Assembly: GCA_963920575.1 (NCBI GenBank)
Contig: OY986971.1
Span: 10,418,779-10,482,778, forward strand
DNA length: 64,000 bases
From: Narthecium ossifragum
Lineage: Eukaryota; Streptophyta; Magnoliopsida; Dioscoreales; Nartheciaceae
Direction: 5' to 3'
Shown: one piece after another, positions 44,291-55,995 of the stretch
How the letters are laid out: the number at the start of each line of letters is the position of its first letter
How positions within the stretch are numbered: position 1 is the first letter of the stretch
The notes under the pieces: model-generated
Seen by the model: only the letters and a program-made list of their open reading frames with translations
Told to the model about the DNA's origin: nothing
The model's database searches: none
Program-made: the position numbers and the translations under genes

Positions 44291-45725
44291 TGATGAGTCA
44301 CTAAATATTCATAATTAAACCCCTTAAATTACCTTTGTTAGGCCTAGAGTAGTTGTATTTAATTGTTTGTTAGTTGATTTCAGATTTAATCATGATATTA
44401 GAAGAAATACAAGAAATTTAGCTAAAAAGATGAATTTATATGATAAAGACTGTTTCGTCGCCTGTCAGGAGAATATTCTCCATAAATTCTTTATAAGTCC
44501 AAATATTCGAAAAATTGAGTACGTGATAGAAGACTTCAAAAGCTACAATGTTAATGTTGGACACTTTGCGCAATTCCAGTTTTGAAGAAGATCAAGATAC
44601 ATAGCTGCTAGAAAACTGGTCCGTCGATGTTCAGAAGAATATTCGCGAAATATTGCACATAAGTCAGAATATTATAAAATCTTCGGGAAATGAGAGAAGA
44701 CTTCCTAATCTACATCTTTAATGTTGAGAAAATTTCTAAATTCCGGACGGCTTGAACCCAGTCACGATCGGAAGAGGCTGTGAGGATTAAATTAGGAAAT
44801 CTGAATTGCACTAGACGTCCAACTCAACTTAGCCATAACCCTAATTCCGGGAATACATCTATAAGAAGGTGTTGGCTGGCCGAAAATAAGCATCTTTTTG
44901 ACAATCTTTGGAGAGGGAATTAAGGAGAAGACAACGAGGATGTGGATGGTGACAGCTTCCTATTCCAAGCCGATGGCGTTCATCCAAAAGATGAGTTGCT
45001 AGTTATTGTACTTAGGATTATTCATGAAACCCTAGCATAGTTTTCTATCTTCTTTGGTTTGAATCTAGTATTCTTCTCAAGACAAGATCTTATGAATTTG
45101 CTTTTTACTGTTAATAGAGTTGAGGGAACAGAGTTCCTTGTCGTATTTTCAGTCCTACATGATTTCTGTGATTGATCATAGAGATTCATAGGATGGTTTT
45201 CATGTGATTTATGGTTTGCTAGTAAGATAGGTTATGCTAAGCTAGAATAGGTTGTGCCAAGGTCATTAGGTGTAGTATAACTTATAGTAATTGTAGGACC
45301 GAAGATAATCTATGCCAAGAAAGATAGGCTGTGCCGTTAGGAACATAAATCTTATTTTAGGGATTCATGTGAGCTTGTAGCCATATGATTCATAATGTTA
45401 AGAGAAGAGAACAAGAGATAACTAGAGAAGATTGAAGGCGAAACTAGGGTGGATTGAGTAATTCCTAAGTCACTTATCCATTGATTCAAATTGTTCAACC
45501 TTTTATCTCTTTTATTTATTAGTTTAGATAACTCTATTCTATTTTTGATTCTTTTCCTTAGTTTTAGGGTTTTTGAGAATTGATTTTAGTTTCCAACGTT
45601 TTCCCTGTGGATCGACTCCCGACTTCACTGCTATTCTACCTAGTAGTTTAGTGATTGAATAAGAATATAAATTTAATATTTGATTGAGTTTACAACGTTT
45701 TAACGATGACATTTGTAAGCGATCA
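44291..45725 (+). repeat. Athila-like LTR2 (middle)
   Basis: TGATGAGTCAC to GCGATCA, 1435 bp. Clearly the same kind as LTR1 and LTR3 but with many more differences, including a changed TATA region. A polypurine tract precedes it and no PBS follows, so it is a 3' LTR for unit 1 and a PBS-less 5' LTR for unit 2. Confidence 0.9.
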
Positions 45726-45764
45726 ATTTTTGAAGCATACGGACGATTTTGCCTTGAAGCATAC

Positions 45765-45917
45765 CGTTGGATCGACCGTCGGATCGACCGTCGTTCTCAG
45801 TCACGGAAAAAGCTTCGCAGGGTCGATACGAGGATCGACCGTCGCATTTTCAATTAAGGTTGCATAATTCCACGGTTGACCGTAAGAAATCCACGGTCGA
45901 CCGCGAGATCGACCGTG
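45765..45917 (+). repeat. GGTCGACC-type word array in the unit 2 leader
   Basis: Words GGATCGACCGTC occur repeatedly. A perfect 9-bp hairpin CACGGTCGA...TCGACCGTG with an 8-nt loop lies at 45892-45917. Both words and some linkers match Tekay-like family A arrays. Confidence 0.88.
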
Positions 45918-46172
45918 AGCGCAACAAGGTTAGTTTTATTTCTTTAAAACTTTTTCTTCTAATCATTGTTTTCCAGATTTTCTCCTCTCCTCCGAATAGT
46001 CTGTTTTCTTTTTCTCTTTTTGGTGTGATCTTGCATGTAAGGCAGACGATCCCTACATAATCAGTTGGAACCTTTGGATCTAAAAATAGAGGCCACACTT
46101 CGAGCAGCTAGAACCTTAGGACAAAAATCTCTAAGTAATTACTAGGAAGCCATAAGCAACTTACAATCCTTA

Positions 46173-47550
46173 ATGGCTGAACACGAGGAACATGTCATTG
46201 ACCCTAATGATAACATGGGTAGGGGTGGAAATGATAACCATAATAGAGAAGTCCCAATTAGGAATCACTTCCTACCTGGACCTTATACCTATGCTTCTTG
46301 TATCAACCCACCTACCATCAATGCTACGCATTATGAGATTAAGCCTAACTGGATTACAACCTTACCTTCTTTCTATGTGCGTGAGATTGAGGATTCCTAT
46401 GGACACATTGCTAGCTTTCTTGGAATCCTTTCCATGTTCAAACTTCAGCATTTTAATGATGATGCCTTTAGACACAAGCTTTTCCCTTTTTCTTTGAAAG
46501 ACAAGGCTAAACATTGGCTTCAAACCTTAGCTTTCAACATGGGACCAACTTCAGGATGCCTTCCTTAAAAAATATTTTCCTATCATTAAAACTCAAAACT
46601 ATCGAACCATGATTATTTCTTTTAAGCAAAATGAAGATAAAATGTTTCATGAAGCTTGGGAAAGATTTAAGGATCTTCTTAGAGAGTGTCCCCATCATGA
46701 GGTACCTGAGTGGCAGTTAGCCCATTCATTCTATAATGGTCTTAATGATCGGTATAGGATAATGGTCGAAGCTTGCTGCGGGGGTGTTGTTCTTAGTAAG
46801 TCATGGACTGCCCTTTGGGAAATGTATGATAATCTTGCTGAAAATTCACAACACAATGCCTCAGTCTCTAGGAGTCGGTCTACCACTGTTCGTAATTCTC
46901 GGGGAATTTATGAAATTTCTGAATTCCAAAGTCTCTCCGCACAAGTAGCCCTCCTAACTAAAGACTTAAACCAGTTGAAAACAGGCCAATCTTTTACTCA
47001 ACAATTGCCTAACACTTCTCTTGAAACCTGTGCCCTTTGCCTTAATTCTGATCACCATATCACTGATTGTCATCTGGCCCCCAATTTCCCTGACTTTGTT
47101 CAGGAACAAGCTAAAGCAACTTATGGTTTTTCCAAACCTCAAAACAACCCTTATTCGAATACCTATAATCCAGGTTGGAGAAATCATCCTAATTTTAGTT
47201 GGAAGCCACAACAATCAAGTAATTTTCCAGGGCAAAGCAACACAATCAATCCTTCTGTTTTTAAGTATCCACCTAAACCTTCTACAAATCCAAATCCTAA
47301 GTACCCTCCGCAATCAACTTTAGCCTATCAAACCCAATCCACTTCTGAACCAACTTTAAGTTCCCTCCTTTCGGCTATGACTGCCATGAATGACAACATC
47401 AATTCAAACATTAGTGGCATAAGAAGTGATTTGACGAGTGAAGTCTCTAAAATTCAGAACTATGTTTCTAGAATAGAGAACCAGTGTAATTCCAATACCC
47501 AATCCATTGTTAAACTTGAGATTCACTGGGCCAACTTTCTAACACTATAG
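46173..47550 (+). pseudogene. Athila-like gag (unit 2)
   Basis: 46173-46568 covers the N-terminal part, with FNDDAFRHKLFPFSLKDKAKHWL, a Retrotrans_gag-type motif. A frameshift/stop near 46566 separates it from 46609-47550 (313 codons) with FHEAWERFKDLLRECPHHE and the FYNGLND segment. A CX2CX4HX4C-like zinc knuckle follows around residues 139-152 (CALCLNSDHHITDC), then a Pro/Asn-rich tail ending in the conserved coiled C-terminus. It forms virus-like particles in intact elements. Two pieces are needed to read it, so it is broken here. Confidence 0.88.
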
Positions 47551-47570
47551 CCAAAAGAGGGGAAGGTCAT

Positions 47571-48413
47571 TTGCCAAGTCAATCAGTCACCAACCCAAGA
47601 GGCCAGCACTATGTAGAAAGCCAAAACTTCGAGAGTGCCAAAGCCGTTGTGACCCTTAGAAGTGGCAAAATAGTGGATAATCAAATAGGTGAATCAGTCA
47701 ATCTGGATGATCAAACACCCGATCCGATGATCAATCAGCCATCCCAAGATGATTCTTGTTTTTCACCTGATATTGGCCCATCAGATTCTAGAGAGCCTGA
47801 TCCAGATAAATATATTCCTAAAGTTCCTTTTCCAACAGCTTTTAAGGATCCTTCTTCCACCATAAAAGCTCGAAAAACTGCCGAAGAAATCCTTGAAACC
47901 TTTAAGCAAGTCAACATCAACATTCCTCTGCTTGATGCCATTAGACAGATTCCTTCCTATGTCAAGTTTCTTAAGGATCTGTGTACCCATAAACGCCAGG
48001 ATAAATCCAAAGTGTCTAAAAAGATCTTCCTCACTGAGCAGGTTAGTTCAATTTTGAAACATGATACACCTCCCAAACTAAAAGATCCTGGTACCCCTAC
48101 CATACCTTGTTGTATAGGAGACTACCATATAGATGGTGCTCTACTTGACTTAGGTGCCAGTGTTAACCTTATGCCTTATTACCTGTATAAGGAATTTGGG
48201 ATGGGAGAACTTAAACTGACACCTGTGATTTTGCAATTAGCTTATAGGTCCATTAAGACACCTAGAGGTATCTTAGAAGATGTTTTAGTCAAAATGGATA
48301 ATTTCTTCTTTCCTGTGGACTTTGTTGTCTTAGACATGGAACCTGCTGTCCACTGCAAAAAGACTGTACCCATTATCCTAGGACGTCTCTTTTTGGCCAC
48401 TGCTAATGCCTAA
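47571..48413 (+). pseudogene. Athila-like protease region (unit 2)
   Basis: 280 codons. VVTLRSGK near residue 27 is the usual junction between gag and protease in this group. The retropepsin active site is LLDLGASVN with the catalytic Asp at residue 193 (48147-48149), and ILGR near the end matches the conserved ILGRPFL strand. The frame is intact but ends in TAA at 48411, whereas in active elements it reads on into RT. The motif is preserved; expression is doubtful. Confidence 0.85.
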
Positions 48414-48431
48414 ATAAATTGTAGAACTAGG

Positions 48432-49166
48432 GTGATGGATGTTTCTTTTGATCACATGCATGTTAAATTGAATATTTTTAAAACTGCATGTTTGCTTGAG
48501 CCTAATGATGATGAATGTTATAATGTTGATATTTTGACTAAATGTATTGATGATAAATCTCATTCTATGATAACTGATAAACTGTCTGAAATTGTGAGTG
48601 AATATGATTCTAATCATGATGATTATGACATGAATTTATATAATGATGGATTGACTGCTATTCTGCATGAATATGATTTAGATGATGAGAATGATTTTAG
48701 TATAAGAATTGCACAATCAAAAGATGATGTTGGAACACAAATGGATTCTGGACCGACCGATCGGCCTCCTGAGCGACCGGTCACTCCAGATCCGACCAAT
48801 CGCACACCTGAGCGACCGGTCGGTCATGATTCTAGAAATGGCCGAGAGACCGTCTCCTGGGTTGTTGAACCCCTTCCATCACTCTTATTAACTCCTGCTC
48901 CTACCTCACTGGAGTTACCACCTAAACTTGAACTTAAACCACTACCTAAAACTCTAAAATATGTTTTCCTTGGATTAAATTCTACTCTTCCTGTTATCAT
49001 TTCTTCATCTTTATCTTTTGACCAGGAGAGTCAACTTGTTAATATTCTTAAGGATCATAGGAAAGCAATAGGTTGGACCGTCGCTGATTTGAAAGGTATT
49101 GATCCCTTGATTTGTATGCATAAGATTCACTTAGAGGATGAGTCTAAAACTGTTAGGGAAATGTAA
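48432..49166 (+). pseudogene. Protease-RT linker and RT N-terminus (unit 2)
   Basis: 244 codons. It starts acidic (Asp/Asn-rich), has an in-frame 13-residue repeat (PPERPV / TPERPV) encoded by palindromic words at 48749-48830, then a Pro/Leu-rich stretch. Next comes LKYVFLG and a segment ending KAIGWTVADLKGIDP, the conserved lead-in to the RT of Athila-type elements. It ends at a stop at 49164; the RT continues in the following frame. Confidence 0.8.
48749..48830 (+). repeat. Palindromic words embedded in coding sequence
   Basis: ACCGACCGATCGG is followed by two copies of GAGCGACCGGTC (48771-48782 and 48810-48821), 39 bp apart, so the reading frame is kept. It adds another GATC/CGACCG word in the same element. 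Confidence 0.75.
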
Positions 49167-49167
49167 T

Positions 49168-50445
49168 GCCGTCTGAATCTGAATATGAAAGAGGTAATGA
49201 AGAAAGAAGTGGTGAAACTTTTAGATGCCGGTATTATTTATCCAATTTCTGATAGCCAGTGGGTCAGCCCTACACAGGTAGTACCTAAAAAATCTGGTCT
49301 AACCGTAGTAGAAAATGATAGAGAAGAGTAGATCCCGATGCGCCAAACCACGGGATGGCGTGTTTGTATTGATTATAGGAAACTTAATGCTCTGACTAGA
49401 AAAGATCACTTCCCTCTTCCTTTCATTGATCAAATCTTAGAAAGACTTTCCGGCTAGAGTTATTATTGTTTTCTAGATGGATATTCCGGGTATAACCAAG
49501 TTGCAGTTGATCCTCAAGATCAAGAGAAGACAACTTTTACTTGGCCTTTCGATACTTTTGCTTATCGTAGGATCCCTTTTGGTCTTTGTAATGCACCTGC
49601 GACATTTCAAAGGTGTATGATGATCATCTTCTCTGACATGATTGATAAATTTCTTGAAGTCTTTATGGATGATTTTTCTGTGTTTAGAAATTCTTTCGAA
49701 TCCTGTTTGGACAATCTCTCTAAAGTTCTTGATCGATGCATTGAAACCAATCTTGTTCTTAGTTGGGAAAAGAGTCACTTCATGGTTCAAGAAGGAATCG
49801 TGTTAGGTCACATTATTTCAAAACGTGGTATAGAGGTTGATAGGGCCAAAGTTGAGTTAATTTCTAAATTACGTCCACCGACTTCTGTGCGCTAGATTCG
49901 CTCTTTTCTAGGTCATGCTGGATTTTACCGTCGTTTCATCAAAGATTTTTCAAAAATTTCACGACCCTTATGTGAATTACTAGCCAAGAATGTTCCCTTT
50001 GTCTTCAATGATGCATGTTTGACTGCTTTCAAGACCATTCGTGATTTACTATCTACCGCACCTATCGTTCATGCACCTGATTATTCCCTACCGTTTGAAC
50101 TAATGTGCGATGCCTCTGATTCGGCCATAGGAGCTGTGTTAGGACAGCGAGTAAATAAAATTCCACATGTGATTTATTATGCTAGTAAGACCCTCTCTGA
50201 ATCTCAATTAAATTATACGACTACTGAGAAGAAATTATTAGCAGTGATCTTTGCATTGGAAAAGTTTCGTTCCTACCTCCTAGGGTCCAAAATCCCTATC
50301 AATACGGATCATGCAGCTCTGTGATATCTTTTAGCTAAAAAGGATGCCAAACCTAGACTGATTCGCTAGATCTTGCTTTTACAAGAATTTGATCTAGATA
50401 TTAGGGATAAGAAGGGTTAAGAAAATGTAGTTGCTGATCACTTGT
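49168..50445 (+). pseudogene. Athila-like reverse transcriptase and RNase H (unit 2)
   Basis: The RT motifs are in order: [11 protein letters not shown] near 49370, FLDGYSGYNQ near 49480 (first Asp), IPFGLCNAPATFQ near 49585, and FMDD at 49662-49673. RNase H follows with CDASDSAIGAVLGQ near 50110 and the end motif VVADHLSR near 50430. Stops interrupt it at 49329, 49455, 49893, 50322, 50368 and 50418. Most are TAG or TGA, compatible with C-to-T decay of CAG and CGA. Catalytic Asp residues are present but the protein cannot be made. Confidence 0.9.
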
Positions 50446-51836
50446 CTCGCCTTCCTTTGGAACATATTCTTGATGATACTCCTGTTAATACTTCTTTTCC
50501 CAATGAGCATCTTTTTCAAGTGACTCGTCTTGCACAGCCTTGGTATGCACATATAGTTAATTTCCTTGTTTCCGGCAAGCTTCCTGACTCATGGTCTAAA
50601 AATGCTAAAGACGGATTCTTTTCTCGGATTAAATATTATATATGGGAAGACCTTGAGTTATTTAAGCATTGTTCTGATCAAGTAATCCATAGGTGTGTGC
50701 CTGAATCGGAGGTTCATGATATTCTTAATTTTTGTCATACTTATGCATGTGGTGGTCACTTTTCGGGGAAGAAAACCGCTGCAAAAGTCTTGCAGTGTGG
50801 TTTCTATTGGCCTACGATTTTTAAGGATGCTCATAATTTTTGCCAATCCTGTATTAGATGTCAAAAAACTGGAAATATCTCTCGTAGGAATGAGATACCT
50901 CAAACTCCGATCTTAGTTGCCGATATTTTTGACATTTGGGGCATTGATTTCATGGGTTCCTTTCCACCTTCCTTTGGTTTTCAGTATATCCTTGTAGCTG
51001 TCGACTACGTGTCTAAATGGGTAGAAGCTATAGCAACAAAGTCGAATGATCATAAAGTCGTGGTTAAATTTCTTCAAAGTAATATCTTTTCTCGATTTGA
51101 TTGTCCTCGTGTGATTATTAGTGATGGTGGTTCTCATTTCAATAATCAACATTTTGCTTCCCTTCTTAGAAAGAACTCTATTACTCATAAGGTAGCCACC
51201 CCTTATCATCCTCAAACCAGTGTCAAAGTAGAACTTTCTAATAGGGAAATAAAGCGTATCTTAGAGAAAACCGTTCGTATTGACCGCGCAGATTGGGCCA
51301 TAAAGCTAGACGATGCACTGTGGGCTTACAGGACTGCTTATAAAACGCCTATTGGTATGTCTCCATATCGATTAGTGTTCGGTAAGCCTTGTCATTTACC
51401 AGTTGAATTAGAGCATCGAGTTATGTGGGCCATTAAAAAGCTTAATATTGATACCAACGTCGTCACGACACATAGGAAGCTTAGTTTATGTGAACTTGAG
51501 GAAATTCGCAATGAGGCATATTTAAATTCCAAAATTTATAAAGACAAAACAAAAGCATTTCATGATAACCACATTTCACGAAGGACTTTTGTTATTGGGC
51601 AAAAAGTTTGGCTTTTCAATGCTAAACTGCGCCTTTTCCCTGGTAAATTACGTTCTAGATGGTCCGGGCCTTTTATCATAAATAACGTATTCGCGCATGG
51701 TGCGGTAGAAATACGCAACCCACACATGAATGAGATTTTCACTGTTAATGGGCATAGATTAAAACATTATGTAGAGGACATCGTTCACAGTGAGGTTATT
51801 GAGTCCATCGAGCTGACGGATCCATGTTTTAATTGA
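50442..51836 (+). pseudogene. Athila-like integrase (unit 2), long intact frame
   Basis: 464 codons without a stop. The zinc-binding part has His99/His106 (CHTYACGGH) and Cys134/Cys137 (CQSC). The core has Asp169 (WGIDFMG), Asp228 (ISDGG) and Glu264 (KVELSN), with the expected 35-residue spacing, so the DDE triad is complete. A C-terminal GPF motif lies in [11 protein letters not shown]. It is preceded by a piece of RNase H. This is the best preserved domain of the element, though it lost its polyprotein context upstream. Confidence 0.88.
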
Positions 51837-54562
51837 TCCTTTTATAGACGTCGACGAAAGACATGAAATTACGCGCTTCCTGGGATGCAACCCAGTTTTA
51901 TGATTTTTCCTTAGCTTTTTAGAATTGTTTTGATTATTAGGAATTTTTCCATAGTTTTTCCGATTTTTCCTTGATTTTCCATGATTTTTCTTTAAGAATA
52001 ATCATAATATCTAGAAAATCGAATTTCCTGGAGGACGGTCGACCATCCCATCGACCGCCAGATCGTCCGTGAGGCTCTGTCAAAAATAAAGCTTCTCAGG
52101 ATCGATGGAAGGATCGACCGTCAGTTCCTCAAACAGGTACTGTGGGCTTCCAAATTACTTGGTTGATCGATCGACCGTCTGATGGGTTCTCACATCACCC
52201 GCGCCCATGGTTGATCCAACCTCTTTCTTCCTTCCTCGTCACCGACCGCCGGCCGTCGTCACCTCTCCGGCCGCTCCCAGCCCCCCCCAAACCACCTCCA
52301 ACACCTTCGCCTTCTTCTCCTCTACCCCCTTCCGGCGTCTTCCTCCCCCAATTTCATCTCTTCCGACGCCGGTGAGCATCCCCTGTTTCCTCCGCCATCT
52401 CCTATCATCCCTTCCACTGCTGCCCACCGCCTCTAACCACCGCTAGCACCTTCCTCTGGCCGTAATGATGCTTTTTCCACCCTCCAACATCAAGCTTGCA
52501 GCACGGTTCACCGGATTCTGCTTCCGACGACCCTCCACATCGCCGACCACAGCTGTTCCACCACCTACAACTCTCAATCCTTTAATCAAACCCCATAGGA
52601 AACTTCTGAAACCTTTTGCGATGCTTCCTCGATCCTTGCCGTCCTTGATTGGAGCTCCGACCGCCGGATTCCAACTCCGGCCATCTTCTTCCGCTCTGTT
52701 CACTGCCGTTCTGCATCCTGGAGGTCACAATTCTTTGATCACACCTCACCAGCGCAGTCCTTGGCCTCCCACGATTCCATCCCTACTGGTCCCATCCTCC
52801 GCCGACGACGTTTCACCGTTGATTGTCGCCGGCGAGCTCTCAGTCGTCCAATTGATGATGGACGAGTTCCAGGTGCTCTAGCGCTCGGATGTTTGATTGG
52901 ATGGTCTAGATTACCAATCAGGATGATTTTTATGGATGCTGATTATTTGGGTGTTGGGGATGGATGTGTTCATGTATTTTATTGCTTTAATGTCTATATT
53001 TTTAATTTCATGACTGAATGCTTGTACAAGTTGTTGGTCCATATATCCAAAGGAGACTCTACCGAATTTTTTATGTCTTTTTGTTATTTTTTCCATTCTA
53101 TTTTCTTTGATCTTTTGGAAAGGTATTTTTATGGCAGGTGTCCCTTTGGAACTCATTAAGGGGCGAAGGATGCAAATCTTATATAAATCGATCAGGGGTT
53201 ATTCTTACATCTTTCTATAGGTCTCTAATGCTTTATGGTGATTTCTATGGTTTTATGCTTTTAATCTCTTCTGGAGACATGAATGTATTCAATGATGACG
53301 TATTCTTCTTGTGGGCGGTGTGGTGATCGTCTTCCATGCGAGCCAACTACCTATGATGAGATATTATGGTGATTTCTACCATTTTTTCTTGCTTTATTTT
53401 TATAACTTAGTGTAATTGAGGACAATTACATTCAAGTTAGGGGTAGATTCTAGAAATTTAATTCTTATTATTTTACATCCCTTGAAATATGTCAAAAGGA
53501 TAAAATTATGATATGATTTGACAAAGATGCAGATTTTAGAAATTTATTTTATGGATTATTTTGAGACTTGTATGTCATATAAGGGATAGTAAATTTTGCT
53601 ATGCATGACACTATTTCAATACTCTAACACTTTCACCATGATTTAAGGATAACTTTTCATATAAGGGATAGTAAATTTTGCTATGCATGACACTATTTCT
53701 ATACTCTAACACTATTTTTATACTCTAGCACATGTTCACTTCCACATGTTAAGGGGTTGATATTAGATTCTAAGCATGATACTAGGATAGATTTATAATT
53801 CTATGTCATGTCACAGAAAATACATGAACACATGTAATTATCTGAGCTTGCAAAAAAAAAAAATGGATTTTCAACTTAGTAACCGGGCAGTGTGCCTAAC
53901 CAGCATGGTGTTCGCGTAAAACAGTTGAAAGTCCTACAAGAAAAAAAAGGATTTTCAACTTAGTAACCGGGCAGTGTGCCTAACCAGCGTGTTGTTCACG
54001 TAAAACAGTTGAAATTCCTAAAAAGAAAGGAAACGAAAAAAAAGAAAAGAAAAAAAACGCAGATATTGCTATGTGATAAGTGGAAGATATGTGCTGGACT
54101 ATGAGTGTGATCTTGATAGTTGAAGTGTTTAGATATAATTGATACTCTGAAGCATGTGGAACCCCATTCACACAAAGGAGTGTTAAAGTTATTTTTAATA
54201 ATGATTAAATATGTTAGAGTGTTGGAAATATGTTATGACATGTTTTGATTTACTATATTCTTATGTGACTATGAGTTGAAGGATGCATTCATGGATATGA
54301 TTTCTATTTCATGCATTAGAGTTAATGAGTATTATGATTGATTTCAAATGATATATTCAAGGGAATGTATAGATGTTTGTGGGTGTCATCCCTGAAAACC
54401 CTCAGGAGACTATAACTCATCCACTGGGGTAATCCAGGGGTTTAAAGGCTTGTTGCACATGCTAAGTGCAATCATGAGACCTACGAAAGTGTCTAGTTAG
54501 ATTTATTGCTTTCTTTTATATTTTCTTTGCTCGAGGACTAGCAAAGTGTAAGTTGGGGGGTG
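51837..54562 (+). other. Unit 2 3' region: word cluster, GC-rich island, tandem motif, PPT
   Basis: It begins with the 'cgcttcctgggatgcaaccc' block also present after unit 1's frame. 52034-52180 has GGTCGACC/GATCGACCGT words. 52200-52880 is GC-rich and open in several frames without recognisable domains. 53865-54012 has two copies of AACCGGGCAG...TTCACG/TTCGCGTAAAAC. The polypurine tract AAGTTGGGGGG lies directly before LTR3. No envelope-like gene is supported. Confidence 0.6.
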
Positions 54563-55995
54563 TGATGAGTCACTAAATATTCATACTTAAATCCTTTAAT
54601 TTACATTTGTTAGTCCGAGAGTGTTTGTATTTGATAGTTTGTTAATTGATTTCAGGTTTAATGAAGATTCAAGTTGGAAAATACAGAAAAGGACTAATAT
54701 GTTGAAATTACGCCGCTCCGCTGTCAGTTTGAAAAGAATTGACCAAATTCTCCAGATAAATCCTAAATTCCTGAAATTTGGAGGACTTATAGAAGACTTC
54801 AAGATGAACAACTTTTATGTTGAACACTTTGCGAGATTCCTAATGGTGTGATAGTAGATTTGAAGAATACATGAAGATACATAAGCTGGGAGACTGGTCC
54901 GTCGACACTCAGGAGAATATTCGTCAAATATTCAAGATAACTCGAAATAATGTCAAATCTTCGGGACAGGACAGAAGGCTTCGTAATCTACATCTTTCAT
55001 GTTGAGCATATTTTCAAATTCCGGACGAGTTGAACCCAGTCGCGACCGGAAGAGGATGTCAGGTTTAAACTAGGAAATTCGAGTTGCACTTGAGGTATAA
55101 CTCAACTCAAAACCCTAATTCCGGGAATTAAGATATAAAAAGGGTTTGTTGGCTGAAAATTGGGGGGCATCCATAGAGAGAAAAAGAGGGATTAAGGGTG
55201 TTGAAGAGGACGGAGATGCAACGTGGATCCCTATTCTTCTTCATCGAATACATGGCTCTCATCCAAAAGATGAGTGGCTAATTTCTGTACTTAGGGATCT
55301 CATGAAGCTTTAGTGTAGCTTCTTTGTATTTTCTAGTTTGATTTTTGTTATATTTTCAAAGACATAATCCTATGAATATGGTTTTATCTTATAAAGAGTT
55401 GAGGGAACAGAGTTCCTCAACGTACATTCAGACCTACTTGATTGCTGTGCTTGATGGTAGAGATTCGTAGGATGATTTTTATGTTGCTTTTGTGTATGCC
55501 TTTGAGATAATCTATGCTAGATGAAGATAGGTTGTACTCAAATTAAGTTCGAAGACAATCTATGCTAAGTTTGGATAGGTTATGCCTGAGGGAAGCAATG
55601 GCATTATTTTAGGGATCCATATAAGCTTAAAAAGCTGTGGATCTATAATGTCGAGATAAGAAAATAAGAGGATAACTAGAGAATACAGGAAGTGAAACTA
55701 AAGTGGATTGAGTAATCCCTAGGTTTTCTCTCATTGATCTATTTCAATTTCGTTAATCGCTTTCTTAATTAGTTTTAATTAATCAGTTCCTAAAACATAA
55801 ATCAATCCTTTTTCGCTTTAGGATTAGAGTGTTGAGAGTTAATTCTGGTGTTCTTTGTTAGTCAAAGTTTTCTCTGAGGATCGACCCCGTATTTCACCAT
55901 TACTCTATCTTATTAATTTAGTGTTGAAAGAAAGGTTTACAAATTTCTAAATTGCATTTTACATATGTTTTAACAACGACGTTTGTGAGCGATCA
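54563..55995 (+). repeat. Athila-like LTR3 (3')
   Basis: TGATGAGTCAC to GCGATCA, 1433 bp; closest to LTR1. Followed by CAGGC, the right-hand target duplication copy. Confidence 0.92.

Larger units (their letters stand above)
38507..55995 (+). mobile_element. Athila-like LTR retrotransposon with three LTRs, 17.5 kb
   Basis: The outer LTRs (38507-39924 and 54563-55995) are much more alike than either is to the middle one (44291-45725). The flanks are TAGGC (38502-38506) and CAGGC (55996-56000), a target duplication with one transition, and the split LTR continues on both sides. LTR1 is followed by an Asp-tRNA-type PBS. Unit 1 (39925-44290) has only gag-like and acidic frames. Unit 2 (45726-54562) has decayed gag-pol but has lost its PBS. 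Both units end in a purine tract before an LTR. Confidence 0.9.

Noticed and set aside
52142..52881. Envelope-like gene after Athila pol
   Set aside because: No signal peptide or membrane segment seen; frames are compositional and open on both strands.
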